A stretch of 64,000 bases of DNA from an uncultured Amphritea sp. (GCF_937127095.1 NZ_CAKZLP010000011.1:58668-122667), one strand, 5' to 3'; counted from the stretch's first letter, positions 17,847 through 26,697 are shown. Translations and numbers: made by a program. The notes: generated by a model not told the origin, from the letters alone.

Positions 17847-19760
17847 GTGGCTTTTGATTATGGATCGATTGATTTAGGGCTTAAAAATCCGTTTAAAAAG
17901 GAAGGGGCAGTGACTACTGTGCGTGGCTTAATTGTCACTGCTCTGGGGGTCTACCTGCTGATAGAAGCAGCATCTACGGTAAAAGCCGATGCCGCTGTTG
18001 GCTGGATCATCGTCCTGTTTGGGTTATTACTGCTGGGCGGCGGAATTGCAACCGCATCCGCGGGTATTATTGCATTGCTGCGCTACTTTGTCGGGCGTAA
18101 CCATCCAACTTCACTGGCGCACAATTACAGCCGTTCAGAGGCCAGTACCGCCAGGGAAGAAGCGGCTTATCTCGCGTATAGTAAACAAGATCTGACGGAG
18201 ATGCTGGTTGGCCGCAAAAACGCTACATTCATTGAACCTCAGGGAATTCTTGGTCGGTTAGCGCACAGTATTTTCCCCCGGTTGACCTATATGCCTTATC
18301 CGGTCAGAAATCTGGCTCAACGATTATTTGGTGCCTGGATTAAAACGCTGGTGGCATTGATCGCCTATGCCTTCGCCGCGTTCGTTTCGTTAGCGGGATT
18401 TGCGGGTGAAGTCGGGGCGTATGCTTTTCCGGTCTATTCCGTTGTTCTGACGCTCTACCTTATATTGACCTGGCGGGCCGCCGGCAAGTCGATTAATCGG
18501 ATGGCTGACCGGTCCATCTCCAGCATGGGAAGTGCCGAGCTGGTTAAAATAATCAGTGGTGCAATCCTGCTGCCCGTCGTGGTGGGCTTAGGCTTAGGTT
18601 CAGCGTTGAATTCATCTGAGATGTCAGTGGCTCAGCTCAATCAGTATCTGGCATTCCTGCCGGTGCCACATACGCTGATCTACCTGCTGAGTATTCTGCT
18701 GGGAGCGGCGATAGTGACGGTGATTGCCACGATCATGCTGCGTCAGCGGATGAGCTATGCCGATCCTAAGGTTGAAGTGTCTGAGTTGCGGGAAAACTGG
18801 CAGGAGTCGGTTCACCCGAATGAGATTTTCATTAATCTTGATAATCTGGTGATGGCCAACCGCCGCTATAAAGAGGTTCCTAACCGGGTATATCAGGAGT
18901 TAGAGCCGACTCTGGATGAACAGGTTGAGGGTAAGGGTAAATTCTTTGGTGAGATGATTCAGGAGATTCAGCCTCGTTTTAAAGCGATGAAGCTTGGTAA
19001 TGCTTTTAATCTGGCACGATTAATCAGCCTTATCACCGGACATACGTTGTTTGTCGTTGCCGCTATACTGACGGTTTTACTGGCCTTCACTATTGGTGAT
19101 GCTTATGCCTATTTTCAGGGGACTGGATTTAACAAGCTTTCCCGCAATATGCCTCAGGCAGATGTAGCGATGATCTCGGAGTTTGCCGGAACGATCTTCC
19201 ATCTGTTTATCGCAGGAATGCTGATTCGTGCTTTTGCCCGCATTCTGGCGAATTCAGCGCATCTTTTCTTCGCGGAGATGCTGTTTGAAAGTAATTTGAT
19301 ATACCTGAAAATTGAAGGCACTTTCACTGAGTCTAAAATCTCCACAGGTACCGGTATCCATGATTCTACCCGTTCAGAAAATGTGCTGGTGCGATCCAGT
19401 ATCACTCCCTGGGTGATTGTTTGTCGTATGGTATCCAGCACCTTTGCTGGCACCGGTATGCGCAACCTTGAACACCCCCGTTACATTTTAGAGATGCATA
19501 AAAATGATGCGGAACTGAAGAGTATCAAAGATGATGTCATTGGTTTTCTCAAAGATCGGGAATCGATTGCATCTATTACCAGCGAAAGAGATCTGCGTAA
19601 TGCCTCGCAGATTCATGGGATCAATCAGCAGTCCAGAGCGATTCCTATGCAGAACGCGCTGATGCAGAAGGATGAAGAAGCAGCAGGGTATCTGAGGCAG
19701 GAGGCCGGAGAGATAAACTCCGTTACATCAGAGCATAAGGCGCCTCTGGAAGGGGCTTAA
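17847..19760 (+). CDS. Large polytopic membrane protein of unknown function
   Basis: A 637-residue protein with about seven or eight predicted membrane helices in three clusters: residues 25-85, 165-215, and 235-295, plus a pair near 390-470. Soluble stretches lie between them and at the C-terminus (about 480-637), which is charged and ends in a Glu/Gln-rich tail. I do not recognise the family. Start is GTG at 17847 with CAGGAG 7 bases upstream. No partner gene is in the same transcription unit. The repeated pairing of membrane hairpins with amphipathic soluble helices suggests a scaffold or channel-like membrane protein rather than a transporter of a named family. Confidence 0.75.
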   Translation: MAFDYGSIDLGLKNPFKKEGAVTTVRGLIVTALGVYLLIEAASTVKADAAVGWIIVLFGLLLLGGGIATASAGIIALLRYFVGRNHPTSLAHNYSRSEASTAREEAAYLAYSKQDLTEMLVGRKNATFIEPQGILGRLAHSIFPRLTYMPYPVRNLAQRLFGAWIKTLVALIAYAFAAFVSLAGFAGEVGAYAFPVYSVVLTLYLILTWRAAGKSINRMADRSISSMGSAELVKIISGAILLPVVVGLGLGSALNSSEMSVAQLNQYLAFLPVPHTLIYLLSILLGAAIVTVIATIMLRQRMSYADPKVEVSELRENWQESVHPNEIFINLDNLVMANRRYKEVPNRVYQELEPTLDEQVEGKGKFFGEMIQEIQPRFKAMKLGNAFNLARLISLITGHTLFVVAAILTVLLAFTIGDAYAYFQGTGFNKLSRNMPQADVAMISEFAGTIFHLFIAGMLIRAFARILANSAHLFFAEMLFESNLIYLKIEGTFTESKISTGTGIHDSTRSENVLVRSSITPWVIVCRMVSSTFAGTGMRNLEHPRYILEMHKNDAELKSIKDDVIGFLKDRESIASITSERDLRNASQIHGINQQSRAIPMQNALMQKDEEAAGYLRQEAGEINSVTSEHKAPLEGA

Positions 19761-19872
19761 GCGGTTCAGCGATGCGGAATCTGGTCGAATATCATTTTGC
19801 TGATACCCGTTAGTAAGCTGATATCTTTTGGCTATGTCGCGATGATTGCCGGAATTCAGGGCGCACTTAACT

Positions 19873-19904
19873 GAAGCAGTTTTACGCCTATCATAAAACT
19901 GCTT
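19873..19904. terminator. Bidirectional hairpin terminator
   Basis: Stem GAAGCAGTTTTA / TAAAACTGCTTTC with a 7-base loop between convergent genes. Confidence 0.65.
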
Positions 19905-19918
19905 TCAAAGAGACGCGC

Positions 19919-20554
19919 TCAGTATGCCAGGCCGATCCGCTGTTGCGGGTGGGCGCCAGATTCCACTTCATCCAGCAGTCCTGAGGCGTAATCCTGGACA
20001 CTGATCTTACTGTTACCTTCAGCATCCGCCAGTAGCTGATCACCCCCGACACGATAGTGACCGCTCTTTTCACCCGGAAAAATCTCTGCAGCGGGGCTGA
20101 CGTAATGCCAGTTGACAGATGTATTGCTGTTTTTGAAAACGGCTAACGCTTCACCCTGCGCGATAGCTTCAGCTTTGTACTCTTCCGGAAAGCCCGGTGC
20201 TGATAGCAGCGCCACACCCGGTGCTACTTCTAATGATCCTGCACCACCCACCCAGATTAACTGATTAATATCTGTGTCAGCCAGTTCTGTCAGCATTTTC
20301 TGCGCGGTAGCGGCGACGATTTCATGATTATCGAGAGCGCGCCCGCCAATGGCAACGATCAGGGCATCCGCTCCGGCGATTGCATCTTTCAGCGAGTTGT
20401 CACCCTGGATGTCGTAGCTGCGCTTTGAAGTGATCGCTTCAGGCAGCTTATTAATATCCCGCGCCAGGCCGATAATCTCATGTCCGCGTGACAGCGCTTC
20501 AGCCGTAATTGTTGAACCGATCCAGCCAGTGGCACCTAAAATCGCAAGTTTCAT
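19919..20554 (-). CDS. NAD(P)-binding Rossmann-fold protein, NmrA/YwnB-like
   Basis: A 211-residue atypical short-chain dehydrogenase. The N-terminal LAILGATGWIGSTITAEAL is the glycine-rich nucleotide-binding loop, followed by DALIVAIGG near residue 85 and LIWVGGAGSLEV near 119. It lacks the YxxxK catalytic pair of classical dehydrogenases, as is usual for NmrA-like and YwnB-like proteins, which sense redox state or reduce quinones. It is divergent from a LysR gene 117 bases away, the standard arrangement for an oxidoreductase controlled by its neighbour. Confidence 0.85.
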   Translation of the reverse strand: MKLAILGATGWIGSTITAEALSRGHEIIGLARDINKLPEAITSKRSYDIQGDNSLKDAIAGADALIVAIGGRALDNHEIVAATAQKMLTELADTDINQLIWVGGAGSLEVAPGVALLSAPGFPEEYKAEAIAQGEALAVFKNSNTSVNWHYVSPAAEIFPGEKSGHYRVGGDQLLADAEGNSKISVQDYASGLLDEVESGAHPQQRIGLAY

Positions 20555-20671
20555 ATTAATTCTCCTCAGGTTTAAAGCTGTTTATTAACGAATATGACTA
20601 GTCTATTGATTACGTTTACGTTGATAAATAAGTTATATTGAATATGTTTGTATCATTATGAGAACTAATCT

Positions 20672-21544
20672 ATGAGTAAACTCGAGGCGATGCGCAGTTT
20701 CGTCGAGGTCGCATCGGTGGGTAGTTTTACCCGGGCTGCTGAACGGCTGGATGTTCCCCGTATCCGGGTGACAAGGGACGTGCAGGAACTTGAAGACTGG
20801 TTACAGATTCGGCTGTTACACAGAACGACCCGCAGAGTGAGCCTGACAACGGCAGGTGAAGATGCGCTAAAAATATGTGAGCGTATTTTGAATGACGCGG
20901 CTGAGCTGGAGAGCAACGCTCATCTGCATTCCCGTGAGCTGGTGGGTGATATCCGTATTGCTGCGCCGATCGGCCTGGGGCAAACACAGTTATTACCCAT
21001 AATTGCGGACTTCAGTCAGATCCACCCTAAAGTGAGTTTTCAACTGTTGCTGTCGGATAAAAATGCACAACTGGTGGAGGAACGAGTCGACATTGCGCTG
21101 CGATATACCCGTCTGCCGGATGAAAATCTGATCGCCCGAAGGTTGCTGAATGTGGGTATGGTTGTCTGTGCCTCACCTGGCTATTTAGAGTTAAACGGTG
21201 TGCCACAGCAGTTACGTGATCTCACTCAACACCGCTGTCTGGTGCATATTAATCAGCATGTCTGGGCATTTCCCAATGGCGAAGACGTTGACGTTTCCGG
21301 GCCCCTCAGGGTTAATGATGCCGTGACTCTGGTGGAAGCCGCGAAAGCGGGGATGGGCATTGCCCGTCTGCCGAAAGATTTAGCGGCAGACTATCTTAAG
21401 TCCGGGGAGTTAATCGCACTACCTGAGTGTTTTGATTTAGCCCAACAGGCCGTTTGGGCGGTCTATCTGTCACGCAGTTATCAGCAGCCGGTTGTGCGTG
21501 CTTTTATCGATTATGCAGCAGCTAAATGGCAAGAAACCCCTTGA
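20672..21544 (+). CDS. LysR-family regulator
   Basis: A 290-residue regulator with the N-terminal helix-turn-helix (MRSFVEVASVGSFTRAAERL, recognition helix near residues 27-45) and an effector-binding domain beginning with GDIRIAAPIGLGQTQLLP. The subgroup resembles DsdC/PtxR-like regulators that control small oxidoreductases. It most likely regulates the divergent NmrA-like gene at 19919. A hairpin (AACCCCTT / AAGGGGTT) overlaps its stop codon at 21535-21556 but lacks a T-run. Confidence 0.87.
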   Translation: MSKLEAMRSFVEVASVGSFTRAAERLDVPRIRVTRDVQELEDWLQIRLLHRTTRRVSLTTAGEDALKICERILNDAAELESNAHLHSRELVGDIRIAAPIGLGQTQLLPIIADFSQIHPKVSFQLLLSDKNAQLVEERVDIALRYTRLPDENLIARRLLNVGMVVCASPGYLELNGVPQQLRDLTQHRCLVHINQHVWAFPNGEDVDVSGPLRVNDAVTLVEAAKAGMGIARLPKDLAADYLKSGELIALPECFDLAQQAVWAVYLSRSYQQPVVRAFIDYAAAKWQETP

Positions 21545-21649
21545 CCTTAAGGGGTTATCAAAAGATTATTGTTGGGCTTTAATCATCCCTGGTTATATTA
21601 AATGAGTCATTTAACCAATGATTCATTCTTATTGGTAAAAGGAATTGCC

Positions 21650-21982
21650 ATGAAATTTTTACATCTCTGTGTATTGTCTACGTGTTTAATTCAATCTGTT
21701 TATGCAACCGATCTGTTACCTGAAGGAGTCATTCAGGCGGGTAGTCTTGCAAGCGAAACACTCATTCATGATGCCATGATAGGTGTTGCAGCTAAAGTTG
21801 CGGGACAAGGCTGTAGCCGTCCTGAAAATTTCACTCCCTACATTACGGCGATGCCGGTTGGCGAAGTTGGCGCCAGACGTTGGCGAGAACTATGGATGGT
21901 TACAGGGTGTGGACATGAGTATCCGATAAAACTTGGTTTCATGGAAAGCGGTTTGGATGCTGCTGACTGGTTTGTTGAGTAA
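21650..21982 (+). CDS. Small secreted protein
   Basis: A 110-residue exported protein that I do not recognise. I choose the ATG at 21650 because AAAAGGAAT lies just upstream and the translation then starts with a normal signal peptide (MKFLHLCVLSTCLIQSVYA, cleavage after YA). The mature part has two Cys residues (QGCSRPENF and VTGCGHEYP) that could form a periplasmic disulfide, and an ARRWRELWMVTGCG block. The next gene starts 80 bases downstream and encodes a small membrane protein, so the two may be co-transcribed. Confidence 0.7.
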   Translation: MKFLHLCVLSTCLIQSVYATDLLPEGVIQAGSLASETLIHDAMIGVAAKVAGQGCSRPENFTPYITAMPVGEVGARRWRELWMVTGCGHEYPIKLGFMESGLDAADWFVE

Positions 21983-22064
21983 CATTAAAACGCTTGATCT
22001 GTGGAGATAGGGGTTTTAAATATTGCTCAGTTTTCAAAAGGATATTGAGGAGGCAGTGCTTCAA

Positions 22065-22358
22065 ATGGACATGATAATTTTTGTGGTTGTGCTGAATGCG
22101 GTTATTACCGGCGCTATTTTATGGATTGCCAGTAAGATTACCGCGGTTCATCTGAATTTTTCACATACACTTATCGCCGCAGGCGGGGCAGCGCTAGTAT
22201 CGCTGATACCCTCATTTGGCTGGGTGCTATCAATTATTGTACTGTTTTATCTGTTAAAACAGTTCAGTGATGCAGATATCTGGCCGGATATTATTTTACT
22301 GGTGCTGGTCAGCCAATTGATATTGTTTGCCGTGGGCACCACTCTGGGCAGCATATAG
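22065..22358 (+). CDS. Small membrane protein
   Basis: A 97-residue protein with three predicted membrane helices (residues about 3-22, 34-67 as a hairpin, and 72-95) and almost no soluble sequence. The frame is open from a TTG at 22023, but a strong GAGGAGG at about 22046 and the ATG at 22065 favour the shorter form. No family is recognised. It follows the secreted protein gene with an 80-base gap. Confidence 0.65.
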   Translation: MDMIIFVVVLNAVITGAILWIASKITAVHLNFSHTLIAAGGAALVSLIPSFGWVLSIIVLFYLLKQFSDADIWPDIILLVLVSQLILFAVGTTLGSI

Positions 22359-22387
22359 ATTATAGTCTTGTAAACTACAGGGGCTGA

Positions 22388-22672
22388 TCAGCAACACTCC
22401 TGTTCCAGCTTCCACAGAAGCTGCAAAGCCTCCTGATTATCAAGCTCTTCAAAAAAACTGTAGAGATTGTTCATCTGTGCACTGACAAAGAACAGATCGT
22501 CATGTTTCATTCGGGCCTGCTCTTCAAATTTCATGGCAAAATACTGTTGCCACTGAGCACTCCCGCCTGTCTCCAGCGTCTCTTTGAGTTCACTGACCAG
22601 CGCTATTGCCCAGCTATCGCATTCAATGCCACAAAAACTGACTTAGCGGTCGGTATTGGCTGCCTGATCCAT
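22388..22672 (-). pseudogene. cowN: cowN, interrupted by an in-frame stop at codon 10
   Basis: Read on the minus strand from the ATG at 22672 (CAGGAG ribosome site 9 bases upstream), the frame gives MDQAANTDR, a TAA at 22645-22643, then VSFCGIECDSWAIALVSELK and continues open to a TGA at 22388. The C-terminal part reads HDDLFFVSAQMNNLYSFFEE, then LDNQEALQLLWKLEQECC. CowN proteins (about 90-95 residues, protecting nitrogenase from carbon monoxide) typically have DRYVSFKGIDCD at the start and DDLFL..H.N.IRELFEE.D..EAL.LL..IEEECC at the end, as I recall them. The stop replaces the expected Tyr (TAC or TAT to TAA). The rest of the 94-codon frame is intact, so this is a recent nonsense mutation or a sequence error. 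Confidence 0.8.
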
Positions 22673-22910
22673 AAAAGATCGCTCCTGAATAAATGAAATA
22701 GCCATTTTAGGGATGAGAGTGTTATGTCTCTAGCGAAATTAAGCTCAATGACGAGATTACTTGCGTTATATCAACTCCTTGAATGAACGACCTAAAAGGT
22801 AGTATCACTGCCTATATCTACTTGTTGAGCAGTGTGTCATTCCGGTAGAATCTGCCGCACATCATTTGATAGCGTTTTTTGCTAAATAACTAAAAACACA
22901 GGAGTCGCTT

Positions 22911-23528
22911 GTGGAACTCGCATGTCTTGACCTGGAAGGTGTACTGATCCCTGAGATCTGGATCGCTTTCGCTGAAGAAACCGGAATTGAAGAGCTTAAA
23001 GCGACTACCCGTGATATTCCTGACTATGACGTGCTGATGAAACAGCGTTTGCGTATTCTGGATGAACACGGCCTGACACTGCCACAGATTCAGGCAACCA
23101 TCGATCGTCTCTCCCCGCTGGAAGGTGCCCGTGAGTTTATCGACTGGCTGCGTGAGCGTTTTCAAGTGGTTATTCTGTCCGATACGTTCTACGAGTTTGC
23201 CGCACCGCTGATGAAGCAACTGGGTAATCCAACACTGTTGTGTCATAAGCTGGAAGTGGATGAGAACGGTCGTATTACCGACTACACTCTGCGTCAGAAA
23301 GATCCTAAGCGTCAGTCCGTGCGTGCGTTTCAACTGCTGAACTACCGTGTTATCGCGGCGGGTGATTCCTACAATGACACCACGATGCTGACTCAGGCAG
23401 AAGCGGGTGTACTGTTCCATGCACCACAGAATGTTATTGATGAGTTCCCGCAGTTCCCGGCGGTGCATACCTTCGAAGAGCTTAAGCAAGAGTTTATCAA
23501 AGCGAGCAACCGGGATCTGTCTCTTTAA
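22911..23528 (+). CDS. thrH: Phosphoserine phosphatase/homoserine phosphotransferase ThrH
   Basis: A 205-residue HAD-superfamily enzyme. HAD motif I appears as CLDLEGVLIPEIW at the N-terminus, with Glu after the Asp in place of the usual second Asp, a ThrH feature. Motif II is VVILSDTFYEF near residue 88 and motif IV is AAGDSYNDTTML near 151. ThrH dephosphorylates phosphoserine and can transfer the phosphate to homoserine, linking serine and threonine synthesis. Start is GTG at 22911, preceded by CAGGAG. It is followed by a REP-like element and then a strong terminator. Confidence 0.93.
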   Translation: MELACLDLEGVLIPEIWIAFAEETGIEELKATTRDIPDYDVLMKQRLRILDEHGLTLPQIQATIDRLSPLEGAREFIDWLRERFQVVILSDTFYEFAAPLMKQLGNPTLLCHKLEVDENGRITDYTLRQKDPKRQSVRAFQLLNYRVIAAGDSYNDTTMLTQAEAGVLFHAPQNVIDEFPQFPAVHTFEELKQEFIKASNRDLSL

Positions 23529-23530
23529 CA

Positions 23531-23563
23531 GCGGTTGTTAGATGTGGCTTCGCCACTGGCCAG
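23531..23563 (+). repeat. REP-like extragenic palindrome, copy 2
   Basis: GTTGTTAGATGTGGCTTCGC with hairpin GTGGCTTCGCCAC at 23544-23556, then TGGCCAG. It lies between the thrH stop codon and its terminator. Confidence 0.75.
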
Positions 23564-23571
23564 AAAAAGAT

Positions 23572-23597
23572 TAAGAGCGCTTTGGCGCTCTTTTTTG
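23572..23597 (+). terminator. Terminator of thrH
   Basis: Stem AGAGCGC / GCGCTCT followed by T6. Confidence 0.9.
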
Positions 23598-23650
23598 TAC
23601 TCAGAGATCTCTTTTAAACATGATAGAAGCGGCAGGTATTAAACGATGTC

Positions 23651-24352
23651 ATGCGGTTAGATAAATTTATCTGTAAAAGCACCCACTATACGTTGGCTGA
23701 AGCGCTGATGCTGATAGAAACTGGTCGGGTTATTGTCAACGAAACGGTTGTTTTTGAGGTGTCTTATCAGGCTCACAAGAACAGTGTTGTGACCCTGGAT
23801 GGTCATAGTCTTACCCCCAGACCATTCCGCTATTTTATGCTGCATAAGCCTGTCGATATGATCTGCTCAAACGTCGATGAGAAATATCCTTCGGTACTCA
23901 ATCTTCTTGATGTTGATAGCGTTAGTGAGCTACACATTGCCGGGCGCCTGGATGCCGATACAACTGGCCTGGTGCTGGTGACCGATGATGGACACTGGTC
24001 TTTTAATCTGACTTCACCCAGCAATAAGTGCGAAAAAGTGTATAAGGTGTTGTTGTCTAAACCCATATCACCGGACGCGGCACAGCGTTTTGCCGAGGGC
24101 ATTTTGCTTCAGGGTGAATCAAATCTGACGCTTCCGGCGACATTACAGATTATTGACCCCTATAATGTGTTTTTAACCCTGACAGAGGGGCGCTTTCATC
24201 AGGTGAAACGGATGTTCTCTGCGATTGGCAACCGGGTTAAATCGCTGCACCGTCAGCAGATCGGCAGTCTGGAACTGGATATTGAAGAGGGCCACTGGCG
24301 CAGCTTAACTCTGGCCGAAGTTGAAACACTTTCAGTTGAGCATTTGTCATAA
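23651..24352 (+). CDS. rsuA: 16S rRNA pseudouridine synthase RsuA
   Basis: A 233-residue enzyme that converts U516 of 16S rRNA to pseudouridine. Residues 1-48 are an S4 RNA-binding domain (MRLDKFICKSTHYTLAEALM). The catalytic domain follows with the active-site Asp in AGRLDADTTGLVLVTDD near residue 101, and the conserved EGRFHQVKRMFSAIG block near 180, both characteristic of the RsuA/RluB/E/F family. Length matches RsuA (231). The weak ribosome site and the preceding terminator imply its own promoter in the 23597-23650 spacer. Confidence 0.92.
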   Translation: MRLDKFICKSTHYTLAEALMLIETGRVIVNETVVFEVSYQAHKNSVVTLDGHSLTPRPFRYFMLHKPVDMICSNVDEKYPSVLNLLDVDSVSELHIAGRLDADTTGLVLVTDDGHWSFNLTSPSNKCEKVYKVLLSKPISPDAAQRFAEGILLQGESNLTLPATLQIIDPYNVFLTLTEGRFHQVKRMFSAIGNRVKSLHRQQIGSLELDIEEGHWRSLTLAEVETLSVEHLS

Positions 24353-24542
24353 CTCACTTCCTCAGTGACCATTTTGATAAATCACATGTCAGCTGCTGCT
24401 AGGAAACACCACTGTGAACACAGGGGCCACAGATAAAAAGCCATTGCTAAGCCAGTCGCAAAGAAAGCTTCGTTTGGCTACCGTTCGACCACGGTAAATT
24501 GACAGAAAAATACTTAATTCTCCAGAGCGATAAACCGATACT

Positions 24543-25499
24543 ATGACGAGAAAAACACTGAGTTTGAAGGCGAAAAAAAATCAAGAGGTCACACCGGTAA
24601 ACGAGGTGCTCAAGGATCAATTTGATGGTGACCCGCAAAAGCGTTTTTTAAATGGTGTTGCTATCCATCCGTCCCCTGGTCTTCGGCTGGAAGCGGGCTC
24701 TCAGCAACTTTCTATGCGCGCGATGGATCTGATTACGCCTATAGGCCTGGGACAGCGGGGGTTGATCGTTGCACCGCCAGGCTCGGGTAAATCAACTCTG
24801 TTAAAACATCTCTGTCAGTCAGTGGGTCAGGCTTATCCCGACATAAAGCTGTATGCGCTGCTCATTGATGAGCGGCCGGAAGAGGTCACTGATTTTAAGC
24901 GTAGCGTGTCGGCAGAAGTACACGCCTCATCCTCTGATGAAAGTTATGCTCATCATGTCAGGGTGGCGGATCAACTGCTTGACAGAGCCCGCAGAGAGGC
25001 GGGTGAAGGTCACGATGTGATGATTGTGATCGACTCACTCACCCGGCTCTCACGGGTGCATAACGCCGAGCAGAGAAGCAGCGGACGCACCATGTCAGGC
25101 GGGGTAGATGCAAGAGCCCTGGAGATACCCCGTAAACTGTTTGGCTCGGCTCGTAAGATTGAGAATGGTGGGTCGCTGACGATTCTGGCAACCATCCTCG
25201 TTGATACCGGAAGCCGCATGGATCAGGTGATCTTTGAGGAGTTCAAGGGCACCGGTAACATGGAGGTTGTTTTATCCCGCGAAGCGGCCAACCGGCGGAT
25301 CTTTCCCGCGCTGGATATTGCCAAAAGCAGTACCCGTCGTGAAGAGCTGCTGCTGAATCCGAAAGATCTACAGGTTGTCAGGGCTTTGCGGCGCAGTCTT
25401 GTCAACCTTAAACCGGAAGAGGGTGCCAGAAAGCTGGTCGAGTTGCTCGAGAAATATCCAACGAATGAAGAGCTTTTAAAAGCAGTTGCTAGTGGTTAG
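24543..25499 (+). CDS. Rho-like hexameric ATPase lacking the N-terminal RNA-binding domain
   Basis: A 318-residue paralogue of transcription terminator Rho (about 419 residues). The RecA-like motor is complete: Walker A as APPGSGKSTLLKHL near residue 78 (Rho has PKAGKT), ALLIDERPEEVTDFKRSV, Walker B MIVIDSLTRLSR near 160, the GGVDARALEIPRKLFGSARK block, and the R-loop/arginine-finger region EEFKGTGNMEVVLSREAANR near 233. The N-terminal helix bundle and cold-shock-like primary RNA-binding domain are absent; only about 35 basic residues precede the core. It could be a translocase with altered substrate, a modulator that joins Rho hexamers, or a non-functional remnant; intact motifs argue for function. 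The last codons (KAVASG and the stop) are supplied by a REP-like palindrome. Confidence 0.85.
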   Translation: MTRKTLSLKAKKNQEVTPVNEVLKDQFDGDPQKRFLNGVAIHPSPGLRLEAGSQQLSMRAMDLITPIGLGQRGLIVAPPGSGKSTLLKHLCQSVGQAYPDIKLYALLIDERPEEVTDFKRSVSAEVHASSSDESYAHHVRVADQLLDRARREAGEGHDVMIVIDSLTRLSRVHNAEQRSSGRTMSGGVDARALEIPRKLFGSARKIENGGSLTILATILVDTGSRMDQVIFEEFKGTGNMEVVLSREAANRRIFPALDIAKSSTRREELLLNPKDLQVVRALRRSLVNLKPEEGARKLVELLEKYPTNEELLKAVASG

Positions 25500-25543
25500 A
25501 CGTGGCTTCGCCACTTGCTAGACGTCGCTGCGCGACTTGCTCG
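25478..25543 (+). repeat. REP-like palindromes, copy 3 (double unit)
   Basis: AAAAGCAGTTGCTAGTGGTT leads into hairpin GTGGCTTCGCCAC (25502-25514), then TTGCTAGAC and a second hairpin GTCGCTGCGCGAC (25524-25536), TTGCTCG. The first 22 bases overlap the end of the Rho-like coding region. Confidence 0.85.
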
Positions 25544-25859
25544 AAAAAGATTAAGAGCGCTGAGTTGCTGCTGTATTGCAGGTCATTGCAAAGGGTGTCT
25601 TACTGAATGCCCTCTATTTGGTTATATACAGCCTCCTGTTTTTGCTTTATGTTTCTATCGGTTTTTTGTCTGCAGATCATTGGTACTAAACATCTTATTC
25701 TTTGTAGACGATAAATCCTGATCTGATTTTTGTGGTGGCCGCAGGACTGCAGGTTATCGAAATACTATAAAAAGTGCAGGCAATAGGAAAGGACGCGGTA
25801 GACGTACTCCAATATGCTGATATGTATTGCTTTTTTACTGGATAGTTAAGTGTTAAACC
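25544..25859. other. Intergenic region before the desaturase-like gene
   Basis: About 315 bases with no convincing gene. A 68-codon frame at 25515-25721 begins inside the REP element and has no ribosome site or recognisable domain. Confidence 0.4.
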
Positions 25860-26678
25860 ATGCCTGAAAAACGAAGCAGCTTGACCAGATTCAGATATAA
25901 AGAAGATCGCTGGCCTGTCTTTATTGTTCTGATGCTGACCCTTATAGACTTTATACTCTATTTTACACTCGATAGTATGGCCGTCTTTTGCGGCTATTAT
26001 CTGTTGATGTTACTGCCAAAGGGCGTCATCTGTGCCTGGAATCACCACCACCAACACCTCTTTACCTTCAGACATGCATTCCTTAATCGTGGTTTAGAAT
26101 TCGCCTATGCCTTACACACCGGTGTAACCACGCACCTTTGGCGTCTGCACCATGTGTTGGGACACCATCTTAACTTTCTTGATCAAGAGAGAGATGAGAG
26201 CCGCTGGAAGCGTAAAGACGGAACCCGGATGGGAGTCATCGAATATACGCTAAATGTCGCTGTGACCGCCTATACACGAGGTTATAAAGTAGGGATAAAA
26301 TACCCTAAACAGCTATCCCCCTTTCTGATATTTACCGCGATCACATTTACGGTTGTAGCCGTGCTGGTCTGGTATAAACCGGTAGCAGGCTTGATGCTAT
26401 TTGTCCTGCCAATGATCACTAGCCTGCTGTTTACCGCTTATGTCACCTACGAGCACCATTCAGGCCTGGATACGCAAAACGAATTTGAAGCGTCCTACAA
26501 CAACCTCGACCCGTTGTTCAATCGTCTCACCGGCAATCTCGGATACCATACAGCGCATCATCATAAACAAGGCGTTCACTGGTCAAAACTGCCAGCACTC
26601 CATGCCCAGATTGAAAGCAAAATCCCTGCACATCTGTACCAAAAATCAATATTTACCCGGATGATATTGAGGGGGTAA
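25860..26678 (+). CDS. Membrane fatty-acid desaturase/hydroxylase-like protein
   Basis: A 272-residue inner-membrane protein with four predicted helices (about residues 18-60 and 152-200) and three histidine clusters that would hold a di-iron centre: NHHHQH near residue 60, HHVLGHH near 97 and HTAHHHKQG near 234. This spacing is that of the integral-membrane desaturase/hydroxylase superfamily. Typical members desaturate or hydroxylate acyl chains using a ferredoxin or cytochrome electron donor. The substrate is not evident. The gene stands alone between two REP-like clusters, preceded by a weak ribosome site. Confidence 0.8.
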   Translation: MPEKRSSLTRFRYKEDRWPVFIVLMLTLIDFILYFTLDSMAVFCGYYLLMLLPKGVICAWNHHHQHLFTFRHAFLNRGLEFAYALHTGVTTHLWRLHHVLGHHLNFLDQERDESRWKRKDGTRMGVIEYTLNVAVTAYTRGYKVGIKYPKQLSPFLIFTAITFTVVAVLVWYKPVAGLMLFVLPMITSLLFTAYVTYEHHSGLDTQNEFEASYNNLDPLFNRLTGNLGYHTAHHHKQGVHWSKLPALHAQIESKIPAHLYQKSIFTRMILRG

Positions 26679-26697
26679 GAGCAGTCGCTGCGCTTCT

